Origin: Mya arenaria
Lineage: Eukaryota > Mollusca > Bivalvia > Myida > Myidae
Length of the DNA stretch: 64,000 nucleotides
Assembly: GCF_026914265.1 (NCBI RefSeq)
Contig: NC_069138.1
Span: forward strand, 56,058,085-56,122,084
Direction of reading: 5' to 3'
Shown: positions 1 through 11,775 of the stretch, one piece after another
Layout of the letters: each line of letters starts with the position of its first letter
Numbering within the stretch: position 1 is the stretch's first letter
Made by a program: the position numbers and the translations under genes
The notes under the pieces: generated by a model
Database searches by the model: none
Told to the model about the DNA's origin: nothing
What the model saw: only the letters and a program-made list of their open reading frames with translations

Positions 1-289
1 ACATCTGATCAGAGTTATACGGTTACAATAGTTTCCTAGCTTTCATTTAATGGGCCAGTGTTGTGCCCTATCTCAAGTACACCACAACAGTTGTCTCGGA
101 TCGTGATAGAAATACAACAAATCAAGTGTATAGAGCAGTAAAGATTTGAAAGTTAACACCGATGACGTTAACAGCGTTGTTATCGTTAACAATATTCTAA
201 AAGATCGGCTAATTTCAATGCTCCAGTTGGCACGTTGTTGTATGGGATAAAACCGAAGATCCACTTAATTTAATGTTATTGCTCTTAAA
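1..289. other. Non-coding flank, nothing recognised
   Basis: AT-rich sequence with no credible exon, RNA or repeat that I can recognise. It precedes the first promoter-like cassette. Confidence 0.5.
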
Positions 290-1598
290 AGTAACATGAC
301 AAGTCTTCTTCATATATTTTCCGGTCGTCCATTACATGAGAAGTAACAAGTGCACTCTATTTATAACTTGAGCTAGACATCAGATAAAATGCTACATGTG
401 TAGTAACCTTGACTTAAGATATTTAACGCAGTTTGCTCAAACAATTAAATGCGCTTTTCTGAAAACTGAAACCGAAACTTCTATATAAACAGCTCTAGGA
501 ATTCATAAACCACTAGTTGTCAAGTGTTTGGTAATAACATGTTTCTGAAAGCTTTCCTTTCTTTAAAAATCACGATTAAACCGAGAAATACATGATACAA
601 TAAAATAACAAAAACCTACAGAAACTAAATACATTTCTTCCTAGGAATTGGCAACTAGCTTCAGGTGGATACATTTCATCAAACTTGACTTTAATAGCAA
701 ATGAGTTTCGTCTTTCAAACTGTCAAGATAACAATACATGTAATAAGAAGTACACTTTTGGTCACATGAACACCTTTTAATATTAGCAATACGAAATAGT
801 ATAAAATGTGAACCCTAGCTTGTTTTAACTATCCTACCAAAACATATTTGAATTTTAGCTGCCGGTTATCTCATTTTATTTTATTTTCATTTAAAAGCCT
901 TGTTTTTCACCGAAAATGATAAACATACTGGAGTTTGCCTAGGTACGCCTCTGTTATTGATGTCAACAGGTGCATCAGCTTTTACAAAAAAACAATACCT
1001 TAATGTGGTTCTATGAAACTTTATATCAGTTAACAATTCAATATATAAGCTTTGTGCTTTTCGGTTAAAAAACAATTGTTAAGCTTATGTGATAAAACGG
1101 ATCAATAAAACATATTTAACCGATATAGGACAGTTTCCAATCCCTGTTTAAAAGGTCAGTGATGATGTTAACAATACCACTATTAGGAAAAGCCTTGGTT
1201 ACCTTGGGAAAATGGAAGAAAACCTTAAAGTTATATTTATCCACTAAAATCAACTTTTGTGGACTGGTTTATTTTTAAAAACAAATCATGGCGATGTTCT
1301 AAATCGAAACAGTTTCCATGTTTATCTAGTTCATGGTCATTACCTCCTAATTCAAATATTCTTCCGGGTTTCCATTCATATTGAGTTTTAGTTTCATGTT
1401 ATAAACAAATAATATGCGCAGTAACCTAATTTCAATTTTAAGGACACTTACGAATTTTCTGAAAATATAAACATATAGAGAGAAACCACCATATACAGCA
1501 GACGAATTATATTCGCAGTTCAGTCGGATGTTGGTATACTCGCGGGGCTTTTATTCTGGACCGGAATGAAGAATTAATTGTTTATTCATCTGGAAAAG
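290..1598 (+). promoter_or_regulatory. Promoter-like cassette A with non-coding first exon
   Basis: First of at least five related non-coding blocks upstream of the VWA-protease gene. It has an ISRE-like element followed at once by TATATAAA (461-490). About 1 kb further on is a second core promoter with GAGAGAAACC and a TATA-like CATATACA (about 1480-1500). The block ends in a stretch that resembles a first exon with a splice donor (GAAAAG|GTAACT, exon end 1598). The same order recurs at 10885-12650 and, shortened, at 13140-13678. No open reading frame is conserved between copies. I infer alternative 5' promoters, or promoter relics of lost tandem gene copies. Confidence 0.55.
461..479 (+). 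promoter_or_regulatory. ISRE/IRF-type element abutting a TATA box
   Basis: The run GAAAACTGAAACCGAAAC contains three GAAA cores at the two-to-three-base spacing bound by IRF dimers, and TATATAAA follows within five bases. The copy at 11057-11076 keeps TTGAAACCGAAACTT. ISREs in vertebrates drive interferon-induced genes and molluscs have IRFs; use in this locus is inference. Confidence 0.5.
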
Positions 1599-1889
1599 GT
1601 AACTATATATGTTGTCGTGCTTCTGTCTACAGCCTATATATCTAATACATGTAGTTAGTTTACATGAAGTATGATATTGGTTGTTTTTTTAAATCAAAAA
1701 GTCAAAACATCTACCTTTAAGAACTGAAATAATGGTCATTCCATACATCTTCATTTCGATATGAATTTAATACAGTGCAACTTGCAGTTTGTTTGTTTTT
1801 TTCTGTAAATATTACGGCATGTTACATAAACAGCTGTGCAAGTAGCGAAATGATTTTGGCTAACAGGTTTGTTACAAACGTCCTCAAAA

Positions 1890-2590
1890 CATATATATAA
1901 ACAGTTTTAGGAATGAATTGGAGACACTTTTTGTCAATGCATTTATTTACATGTACATGTTTCTTAAAGTTTAACTTTCTTCAAATTTCATGATCAACCA
2001 ATGAAAAAATTGATACGATACAGTAAAATATCAAAATTCGAAGCAATCTACAGAAACTAGGTACATTTCTTAAAATCAATTTCATCAACAACAACAAATT
2101 GGCAACGAGCTTCAGGTGGATACATTTCATCAAACTTGACTTTAATAGCAAAAGAGTTTCTTCTTCCAAACAGTCAAGATAACAATGATAAAAAGTACAC
2201 TTTTTGTCACCTGAACCATTTTACTAGCAATACAAAATAGTATATAGCTGCCGGTTACCCCATTCAACGAAAAAAACATACTTGAATATGCCTAGATACG
2301 GCCCTGTTAGTGATGTCAACAGGTGCATAAGCAATGCTTTTACTAAAAACTATCTTAATGTGGTATTATAACTTCATATCAGTTCAATATATAAGTTGTG
2401 TGCATTTCGGCTTAAAAACTAATTCAAAAACTTATTATACTCATGTCATGAGTCAGATCAAAGACAAACGCTATGTGAGGAGTAACCTTAATAAATCCGT
2501 GTACGTAATAAACAATATAAATGTTTAATGGTTTTAAATAAAGGAGTGACTAATCAATGGTGACATGTAGTAATTGCATTATGCACATTC
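1890..2590 (+). promoter_or_regulatory. Promoter-like cassette B (partial copy)
   Basis: Repeats cassette A from its TATA region (TATATATAAACAG near 1895) through the 'cttcaggtggatacatttca' stretch. It then continues with sequence nearly identical to cassette E, including TCATGTCATGAGTCAGATCA (2441-2460) with a perfect AP-1 motif TGAGTCA at 2449-2455. The GAAA triplet is missing at its left edge. The copy fades shortly before the 7.5-kb transposon. Confidence 0.45.
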
Positions 2591-2709
2591 CGCCAAATCT
2601 TAATCATTTATATTTTACTTCATATTATCTAACTAAATCACTTAGTGCATTTTCTGTACATGTCACAGGGCAAACTAATAACGCATAAGTTATTGCATTT
2701 CATTGCAGA

Positions 2710-2905
2710 TGGTAGGGTGACTTTCAGCACTTTTGAAAACAGGGACCCGGACCCCCCTTTGCTACATTTCATGTTATATACCAAAATAACCGGGAAGGTC
2801 TGAAGTTTATCAGACTGCCGGCATAAATTGGTATTAATGGCGGCGAGCCGAGAAAATCCAAGATGGCCGACAAAGATGGCCGCCAAAATCTGAAAATCAG
2901 CTATG
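2710..2905 (+). repeat. Left terminal inverted repeat of the 7.5-kb transposon
   Basis: Matches 10030-10238 in reverse complement with scattered differences. Shared blocks include the GGCGGC/GCCGCC region and the 'tcagactgccggcataaatt' stretch. The adjacent 2906-3850 is non-coding subterminal DNA and leads to a splice acceptor (TATTTTCAG, 3850) before the first coding exon. Confidence 0.8.
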
Positions 2906-3865
2906 CTCTTTTTTGACTTGTTAATAGAACTTTTTATCTTATTTTTACATATTTTTTATCTCATTTGCAAGAATATAGATGGTGTATGTCCTTTCAGGAT
3001 GTTACTTGGTAAAAATATAAAAGATTTACAATTCATAGTAAATAGTGAAAATTTTGCCAGTATTTTGCATATGAGGGTACCATTTTAATTTGTATCTTTT
3101 TATTTATTGCACCCATTACCTATTTTTAGATTAAAAGATAACTATAAACATTTATACATAATTTACAAATTTGTTTCCATCTATCACCAAGTCATAAATT
3201 GTCAAAAGCTGTTTTTGGGTGGGTGGGGTAAATTGAAGTGGTTTAAAATTCGGACCAGGTCAGGATTTAGTTCACAATATACTAGAGAGGACAGACTGTT
3301 AAGTTGCAAAACTGCCATCTATAATTATGTTTGATCAAAGCATATAAATTTAAGGATTTTATAAATTAAAAACCATTAATACAGGTAGGATCATTATCAG
3401 GGGATAAAATTTGCATCAGCACCGTGGAAGTTTTTTCGGCGGGAAAATTTAAGAACATGTAAACAAAGGCATTTTTTCAACATTTGACACTAAAGTAAGT
3501 ATAATTTTAATGAATATTAAACATTTATTCCTTCTTAAACATAATAAGTGTGTTTTGTCATGTATAAAATGTTAAAATATTTAAGAGATGGATGGATTGT
3601 TTATTTATGTGATCAGAAACTTGAAAAGTTGAATTGAGTGTGTCCTAGACTATTTGTTTTGATAATTTGCAATAATGTTATGAGTGAAAATGGTTCAAAA
3701 ACATGTGTTTACATGTATGTTCACGATAAGACAGCTGAATAAGTATAAATATTACAATATATGCTTAAAATGCAAATAAATCTATTCTATATATGAAAAA
3801 CTGTGCAACTGTAAATTGTATCCCTTCAAATATATCCACTGTATTTTCAGTATGAAAGTTTGATA

Positions 3866-5287
3866 ATGGACGTTTCTGAGGCGCTCCCATGTACTATAAA
3901 AAAGAGAAAATTAATATTCAGTCCAGAAACATGTTGTTTTTGTAAGAAAGGTTTCCAGAGCAATAGAATTACACTTAATCCAAAGAAGTTTGATTCATTG
4001 CTTACAACTTGTAAAGGCAGAAATGATGAAATATCTGCAAATTTTGTAGAGTATGAGTCTATGATAAGGAACAATGAAATAGCAGTTCACTACCATAAGG
4101 CATGCAGATCAAAGTTTATGCACCCATTTTATAACGGCTATAATAGCAATGGCATGATTGATCAGCAACAAAATGACAACACACCAAACAAATTTACCAG
4201 ATCACAAAAAAATGAATTTGATTGGAAAGAGAACTGTTTTATCTGTAGTAAAAGATGTAGCATAAAACATAGAAATGAGTGGTAGAAAGTGGAAGGCTCA
4301 CAAATGAAAATTCTATACTCATACTTTTAAAAGTGACTGAAGCCAAAAATGACCATGTGTTACATGCTAGGCTACTTGGGTGTAGTGGTGATCTTGTTGC
4401 TGTTGAAGCGAGATATCATCGCAAAAAAGCCTGTATCAGTAATTACTTAAGAGAAAGTGGCAACAACACTGATAAAACTCCACAAAAGAGTAAACTAGAA
4501 GGCCCTATAACAGTTTTAAAATCTGAATATTATGAAATGATAGAAAACAAGGAGACTGTTGATTTTTCAAAAATCAAAAATCGAGTTATTGAAATTTGTA
4601 CAAACACAAATGTTCACATTGGAGCCAGTAAATTAAAATCAAAGCACATTAAACATGTCTTGAGACAAGTCTGGCCTGAACTGAGGTTCATTCCAAGGGA
4701 AGGGATGACTGACATTGTCTGTTCAAGGGAATTAAGTGTTGATGAAGCACTGTGTAAAGCTGTATCATTAGAAAAATCACTGAACGAAATGCAAGAGCAG
4801 TCAGATCTAGATACTAGCCTTATAGAAAGTTTTGAAAACTCAGATGCTAAAGATGTTTCAATCTTACATGAAGCAGCAACCATTTTGAGAAAACGAATTA
4901 AACATACTAAAGGGCTTCAAAATGAGTATTATTCTTCTGATGAACTTAGTCTTGAAAATCAAAGAGATTTCTTAGACCCACTACTTGTTCGCTTTGTCAC
5001 CTGGTTATCAGCAAAGTCAAAACTTGACGATGGTGTAGACTTGAATGAGACAGTCGTGGAACAGACTATTATTTCAATTTCAAGCGATATTACAACACTT
5101 GTCCAGCCATCTGTTATTACACCCAAACATCTCGGATTAACAGTGTACCTACACCATACATTTGGCAGTAAAAAAATAATCGAGGATCTTAATGTCCATG
5201 GCTACACATTGCCATACACAGAAGTTCGTCACTTCTTGACATCAGCAGCTCTACATACTATTTCCAGTCAGCAAAAGACTCCTTCAG
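3866..5287 (+). pseudogene. Transposon gene, 5' part: Cys/His zinc-binding modules
   Basis: Begins MDVSEALPCTIKKRK after an acceptor at 3850. A first cluster (CCFCKKGF ... HYHKACRSKF) and a second (CFICSKRC ... ARYHRKKACISNY) each look like a CxxC...HxxxC zinc-binding fold, then a region without recognised domains follows. The frame switches once near 4265-4280, so the 5' portion (3866-4285) and main portion (4279-5287) are read in different frames. The main portion ends TPSG at a donor (CAG|GTATAT). The intron is 5288-6238 and the codon rejoins exactly as GGT at 6239. The N-terminal clusters may bind transposon ends; that is inference. Confidence 0.65.
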
Positions 5288-5376
5288 GTATATAAAATTA
5301 AAATACTCCACTGGACTCAAATACATGTAAACTAGTTATAATCTAGCTAAAATAAACATAACAATAAACTTAAATA

Positions 5377-6050
5377 TAGTCCGTAAGGATTGAACTGGCA
5401 CTCATTATCTTTGGACCAATGAACGGCTTTGTTGTCTTCTCTATTTTGAATGGTATGTGTATTTAACGATGTTTAAAATAAACTTTAAGCAATGGTTTGT
5501 TGTTCTAGTGGATAGAGCGTTTGCCTATTGCGGATACAACCTAAGTCACAACAGTTCTATTTTCTCACGCTCAAATCGATTTTTGCATTAAATTATTAAA
5601 CGATACATCTTTGCAATATTTTGAAAGCTTAAACGTTTTGAAATCTTTGTTTGGTTGTTTTATTTTGAGAAGTTCATGCTATTTGAAGCTTCTCTCGAGA
5701 TTTGAGCTGATGTCCAGGACTATACATATTCATACATCGTATAGCAACAGCAAAAATATATATGCACATCGCTTTTATACGATATTTTTTTAGCATGGAT
5801 ATCGAAATAAATGGTGCTCGACATGGTTTCATCACCATTTTGACACGATAAACAAATTAAAAAAACACCAAAAAAAATATGACCACTGAAGGCCCGAACT
5901 TGCAACCGCGTGGTCTGTAGTCAGTCACTATAACCACTCCGCCATGCTGAGTTAGATAAACGTGATATATTACGTTATAATTTGACAGCGGTTAATGCTA
6001 TTTTAGTTTTAATGAATATTGAAGAGTGCCAGTTCAATCCTTACGGACTA
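5377..6050. mobile_element. Nested MITE inside the transposon's intron
   Basis: Perfect or near-perfect 25-bp inverted ends: GTCCGTAAGGATTGAACTGG... on the left and the reverse complement on the right, flanked by TATA on both sides (TA or TATA target duplication). It carries no open frame. Near its left side (about 5505-5545) and, reversed, its right side (about 5885-5955) are stretches resembling the A and B boxes of tRNA genes. It sits wholly within the intron, so it need not disturb the host transposon's protein. Confidence 0.75.
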
Positions 6051-6084
6051 TAACAGAAATGACAATGACAACAAAAACAACAAC

Positions 6085-6086
<2 letters not shown>

Positions 6087-6143
<57 letters not shown>
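6087..6143. repeat. (AAT)n microsatellite
   Basis: About nineteen AAT units in the intron of the transposon gene, followed by an imperfect tail to about 6200. Confidence 0.95.
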
Positions 6144-6144
<1 letters not shown>

Positions 6145-6238
6145 TTATAATGATAATAATAATAATAAAATAATAAAAATAATAATAGAAATAATAAACA
6201 TTCGATAAAATGTGAGATTGAGCATGTTAATTTTGCAG

Positions 6239-9194
6239 GTGGTGTAGTTCCCTGTAGTATGCTTATGGAAGATGGTCATTCTCGTCCTAGGAATGATCTG
6301 ATAATAGCAACCGCTGACAACTGGGATCACAATGAAAACACCCTAAGTGGCAAGCACTCAACACATGCTATGACAAGTATACTTGCACACACCACTCCTA
6401 GCATCCCACAACATATTTGTCCAATTGTGTTTGATATGGGTTTATTGACAAAGGCCCTTGAAATTGTCTGGGCCTACCCGAGTGAATTTGAGGGCGTTAT
6501 ACCTATGGAAGGTGGCATGCATTTCATGATGAGTATTTTTGGTGGGATAGGGCACATTTATGGTGATGCGGGGTTTAAACAGTTGATGGTAGAGTCTGAT
6601 GTTTTTGCAAAGTTGACGGCGGATCATATATTGTCTGGCAAAGACTTTGACCGAGCTTTGCGGGCTATTCTCATGATTGATGAGGAGTTGAACAACAGAT
6701 TTCTCTTTCAGCTAAGAGCATGGGCTGAACAAAACAAGAAAGAGTTTCCTCACAATCTTTTTCAGAGGATTGCCTCTATGAAACAAAGTTCCGACTCTGA
6801 TACCAATGAATTTGATAGCATTTCAGGATTGATCGATTCTGAGATGATTCCTCTTATTGAGTTATTCAGATCTGAGGGAAGATCAATGTCACCATTGTTC
6901 AAATTTTGGGATGACTATCTCACTAAGGTATCTTTGCCTATCAAAGTGTATCTATCTTCCTCGAGACATGGTATTTGGAGTGCTCACCAGGATGCCAAAC
7001 GGATGCTTTTGCCTTTTTTGTTTGCCTCAAATAGATTTATCTATGCCAGGTTCATGACATACATGGTATTGAAGATGAATCGAATTCCTGAACACCTGAC
7101 AGAGAATTTCGATCAAGGTCAGTTTGTTGCTAAACTCACAAAAGGCACGTTCAATGCCGTCTGGATAGATTATGTGCTTGAAGTCACAGAAAATAAGGCA
7201 CTCAAATCCTCCGGTGGTATTATAGGGTTAATACACAATGACAGTGCATTAACACGGTGGTTTTTATCGAGACCGTTAACCGCAAAGTATGCCATAGCAT
7301 TTGCAAACCGCAGACAGACCACATCAACAAAACATCACACAGACACTCCATTCCATACAAATGCATACAATAGTGCAGTTAGTCAGATGTTGTCCCTTTT
7401 TGAGAATGGAATCATTTATAGATCCGTTTTCTCTTTCGTCTCCCCCTGAAAAGCTAGTAAACATTGCTACAGGAGTAGCAGCCCTGCTTGAGGTGGAGGA
7501 GAGCCTTTTAAATTGTCATGATACAGGCAAACGATTGCTGCAAACCTTTGTTAGTGAGAGGTTCATAGTTGAAGAAGACCAGTCAACAAAAAAGTCATTC
7601 TTTGATCCAATGGCACGGGTTAAAATACAAACCATGGCTCTGTCTATGTCTGTTGTTCGAACAGCCACAAAATCTGTTCAGATGAATGGTGAGGAGATGT
7701 ATCTTCGGCTTTTAGCCATTAATACATTCAAAAAGGTGCCTTTGCAACGGGTTTTATCATTTGAAAATGCCCCAATCCCTCTTAGTTTGTTCACTGATGA
7801 AGGTTCCATAACAATGACAAAGAAATCCGACTTCCAAGACAAAATTGAAGATCTTGTTAAAGATGAGGTTATTTACAGTATCCCAGCTGCTTCTGATTGT
7901 ATAGTCTTTGATGGGATGGCTATTGTCCAAATGCTTCAACCTTCCTCAAATAGACAAATCACTTACTCGGAAATGGCTTCAGAGTTTTGGAGATGTGTAT
8001 TAGCCAGCAGTTATGGTATCAAACACATCCATGTGGTTTTCGATAGGTATATGACTAACAGTTTGAAGGCCCAAACGCGCCAAAAACGGGGTGAAACTCT
8101 TTCCCATGCGCCAGTTACAATTCAACCAAATATGCCGATCAGGGACTGGAAAAGAATACTGACCAGCACTAAGAGTAAAAGTGAGTTGACTAAACTTTAT
8201 ACAGAACACCTTGCATTGCATGCCCATGATATTCTTGTCAATGGTGAGACATTGTTTGTTGCTGGTGGTATGGGTACAAAGGCTTTAAAAGTCACTGGTC
8301 TGTCAGTAGCATTTGTTGGTGGCCTAACATCCGACCAGGAGGAAGCAGATGTTCGACTGATATTTCATGTTGCACATGCATCTGATTTAGGTGCTAATAC
8401 AATTGTTGTTGCTAGTCCGGACACCGACGTGTTTGTTCTCCTTGTACATCATTTTGATCAGTTGAAAGTTGAAAAGATATTTTTCAAAACGGGTCGTAAA
8501 GTGGCGTATTCTGATCGAACAAGGTATATTCCAGTTCATTCCGCAGTTGAATCTCTTCATCTAGAAGTTACACAAATATTGTTACCGGTATTTTGTATCA
8601 CGGGTTGTGATACATGTTCTTCATTATTTGGTATTGGTAAAAAGAGAGCTTTCCAAGTCATGACCAAATCGGCAGAGCAAGTCAGTGATCTTGCAGACCT
8701 TGGGGCTCAGTCCACACTTTTACCTCAGACAAAAACAGCAGCTGTTGTTTTTGTTGGTTTGTTGTATGGTCAAAACAATTGTAAATCACAATGTTTTAAG
8801 AACAAATCTTGTTCTTGCAAAAACAAAAGTAAAACCAAGGAAGCTTCCTCCAACCAGTTTCATGCCCCACTTGCTTCGATGTATGTACCAGTTGTTGATC
8901 TGGAGAGGTGCATTATCCCCAACACCATTGGCTGATCCAGTGGACTATGGTTATATTGTTGATCCACATTCAGGATTTTTTATTCCTCAGATGATGACAC
9001 AGGCTGCAGCTGCCCCTGAATTGCTAAGTGATTTGGTTTGTAGTTGTTGTAATTCATGCAAAGATGATTGTGTTTGTTGTTCGAATGAGCAACCTTGTAC
9101 CGAAGCATGCGATTGTAAGGGGTGCTTGACAAGCACAAGTTCATGTCAGAACTTGTTTACTGAACTTGCTGATGTTGAGTTAGAAGATTGCTAA
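6239..9194 (+). pseudogene. Transposon gene, 3' part: FEN1/XPG-like nuclease and Cys-rich tail
   Basis: Begins at acceptor TTTTGCAG (6238) and continues the upstream exon as GGVVPCSMLMEDGH. The first 390 residues have no recognised domain. The following segment has hallmarks of the FEN/PIN fold: an FDG near the start, SDQEEADVRL, SPDTDVFVLL and GCDTCSSLFGIGKKRA, the last resembling the helix-three-turn-helix of FEN1/XPG nucleases. The C-terminus is a dense Cys cluster (CSCCNSCKDDCVCC ... CDCKGC) much like CxC/CRC zinc modules. Frame changes near 7400-7440 and near 8900-8935 break it. It lacks a typical DDE transposase core, so how such elements move is unclear. Confidence 0.65.
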
Positions 9195-10029
9195 ATTAGC
9201 TTTATGATTTTATTAGTTCCCAGAAGTGTTATTAAGATGCACTTGTATATACTCATATGCAAAATGATAAAAATTATTTGTATGTGCCTACTGTTATTTT
9301 GTCAAAGATATCAAATATTAGCATCCATCTTGGAAGTCATTATGTTATCCATCATTGATTTAATGAAGTTAATTCATTTTGAAAAATGATATAATTGTTT
9401 AAATGTCACTATTTTGTTATTTGTTCATTAATAAACTTTCATCTATTTATACACTTTTTAATACTATTATAAATATAATCATGAAAAATTGTCCATGTTG
9501 CCGGGAATCCAACCTAAAGGTCAGCCATCTTGGATAATTTTAGCTCGCCACTGTTTATGCAAATTTATGCTTTTACCCTGATAATCATGCTTTGATACAA
9601 CATAATTGCAGGTATCAGTTGCATGCAACCTAGCAGTTTTTTCCTCACAATGAAACTTTAAGAAAATTCTCAATTTTTGGTCCGGTTTACAGAACGGCTT
9701 CAATTTACCCCACCCACCTGAAACAGCTGGTTGGATAAAAATTGGTTAAAACTCATATAAAACATATTTATTTATGTATAAGTAATTAAAGTTATCTTAT
9801 AATACAAGAAAAAGTTACTGGATGCAATTATTCAAAAGATATATGTTAGAATTCCACACTCCCTTGCAAAATTTGGGCATTTTTTATATATATATTTTTG
9901 TATAAAAGTTATATTTCCCCTTTTTCCCCCTATTTCATCACTAAAAAGCATAAAATATGAACATTCTTACAGTTTAGGTGAAAAATAATGTTGAAACGAG
10001 ATGAAAAGGTCGATTAACAAGGCAATAAA

Positions 10030-10238
10030 GAGCAAATTTGATTTTCAGATTTTGGCGGCCATCTTTGTCGGCCATCTTGGATTTTCTCGGCTCGCCGCCA
10101 TTTATGCCAATTTATGCCGGCAGTCTGATAAACTTCAGGCCTTTCCGGTCATTTTGGTATATAACATGAAATGTAGCAAAGGGGGGTCCGGGTTACCCCT
10201 TTTAATAGTGGCCTTTTGAGCTAAAAGTCACCCTACCA
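10030..10238 (-). repeat. Right terminal inverted repeat of the 7.5-kb transposon
   Basis: Reverse complement of 2710-2905. The terminal bases are AAAGTCACCCTACCA, followed by AGA. The stretch 9195-10029 between the gene's stop and this repeat is non-coding subterminal sequence. Confidence 0.8.
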
Positions 10239-10241
10239 AGA

Positions 10242-10884
10242 TATCTCCCTAATTATTTTATTGAAACGCATCATAGGTTCATTATTCCAATTTCAACATA
10301 ATATTCTTATGTAAATACATTAAGATAACTTTGTTCAATAATGTTGATCTTTGGAGTTTAAAGAAAAAATGTGATAGCTTTATTACGTTTCATGTAATGA
10401 TAATAACGAACAAAAATGCTTATTAAAGTATTAAGTTCCGAATTCAAATAAAATAAACAGATAAACATAGCTATGAAGCCTTTAAGGTTGTATCTTCTCA
10501 CTCCTTGTTTAGACTTTTCTTATGGTTGGATCGCTTTGACAGAAAACGAAGGAGTACTCATTTGGGTAACATTCTTCGTTTTAAACGTTGAATTAACAGT
10601 AATACTCATCTATTTTGAAACAATTAAAACGATTGTCTAACAAATCGCAAATTTTGATATACCGTTTACCATTTGTATCATTGGAGGTGCAACTTCTGTA
10701 ACATATAACGCTGGTGCAAGTCACTTCGATTCAAACTGACTGTAAACGTTTACGCGCTGGTTTTTCATTTGGATATAGGATCGGCTCGATAGGTTGCAAT
10801 AAACTGAACGACCGACTACCACTGTTACTGCTACAGATGTTGCTGTTGCGTTGTTATATTTAAAAAATATGCTGTAAAAACCAT
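10242..10884. other. Non-coding spacer between transposon and cassette C
   Basis: AT-rich, with no conserved frame or repeat I can recognise. It should be the continuation of the pre-insertion sequence from before 2707. Confidence 0.4.
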
Positions 10885-11056
10885 AATAACAAGTATCCGT
10901 TTAACATCCTCCGGTCGTCTTTGCACTGAGTAGTAACAAGTGCACTCCATTTATGACATGAGCTCGATACCAGACAAAACGCTATAGGAGAAGTAACCTT
11001 GACTTAAGATATTTACCCCAGTTTCCGCGGTTTCAATCAATTAATTGCGCTTTTCT

Positions 11057-11076
11057 AAAAATTGAAACCGAAACTT
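11057..11076 (+). promoter_or_regulatory. ISRE-like element, cassette C
   Basis: AAAAATTGAAACCGAAACTT retains the GAAACCGAAAC core of the 461-479 element with CTATAT directly after it. Conservation in two diverged copies suggests the motif was kept, though the flanks are also similar. Confidence 0.5.
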
Positions 11077-11293
11077 CTATATCAACAGTTCTATGAATTA
11101 GTTGGAGCCACTCTATGTCAGTTCACTTTTGTTTTGCATTTACATGTTTTTGAAAGCTTTAATTTCTTCATGATTAACGAAAAAAATAGTACTATAAAAT
11201 CCCAAAATTCTAAGAAATCTACAGAAACTAGGTAAATTTCTTGCAGCAATTTTTCAATTAGCTTCAGGTGGATGCATTTCATCAAACTAGGCT

Positions 11294-11775
11294 TTAAAGG
11301 GACTCGCTCATGTTGTTGGACCAAAAATTAGTTTTCCGGGTTATGCATCTGAAAACACGTTTTTTTATCATTTCTGTACTGTAAGGTATCGAAATTACAT
11401 CAAAAATACAATTATAGAATAAAAAAAGTATTTTGGTTTTAGTGGGATGCAAACCCACGCCGGTAAAGACAAGAAAAAAAAAGAAAACTGACGCTAGGCC
11501 ACCAGAACTAAAAATGAAACATTTTTGATATTTTGACCAAATTATAATACAATGATAACACCACGTGATAATGTCAACCAACCAATCACGCAACAATGAA
11601 ATCGCTGAAACCCGTAAGTAACGGTATTGAAAATTGTTGTCTTCAAAGCAAATCTCAACATTCGATGAAGGATTCCAGCTTTTGGTATTTTAGTTTTAAC
11701 GCTCCTTATGATTTTCTATACTTTTTTTCGTAATTTAAAAAAGTGCATTTTACAAACCATGAGCGAGTCCCTTTT
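11294..11775. mobile_element. MITE with AGGGACTCGCTCATG ends and tRNA-like core
   Basis: The ends read TTAA-AGGGACTCGCTCATG and CATGAGCGAGTCCCT-TTT, so a TTAA target site (piggyBac-type) is likely, with the right copy mutated. On the minus strand, about 11510-11435 reads like tRNA promoter boxes (TGGTGGCCTAGCG ... GGGTTTGCATCCCA). It interrupts cassette C and its insertion removed or displaced a little cassette sequence. Confidence 0.65.

Larger units (their letters stand above)
2710..10238. mobile_element. 7.5-kb DNA transposon with FEN1/XPG-like nuclease gene
   Basis: Long inverted repeats bound it. The outer ends begin TGGTAGGGTGACTTT and end AAAGTCACCCTACCA, flanked by AGA on both sides (2707-2709, 10239-10241), a probable 3-bp target duplication. 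The best-matched part of the repeats is about 200 bp, and weaker inverted similarity (for example 3205-3245 against 9700-9735) extends them to about 550 bp. Inside is one spliced gene with zinc-binding modules, a FEN/PIN-like nuclease domain and a Cys-rich tail. I see no DDE transposase, reverse transcriptase, polymerase or capsid gene. The frame changes in three places, so this copy looks decayed. It landed inside the promoter-cassette array. Confidence 0.8.

Noticed and set aside
2710-10238. Polinton/Maverick or other virus-like identity for the 7.5-kb element
   Set aside because: No DNA polymerase B, integrase, capsid or protease gene is visible, and it is much smaller than Polintons.
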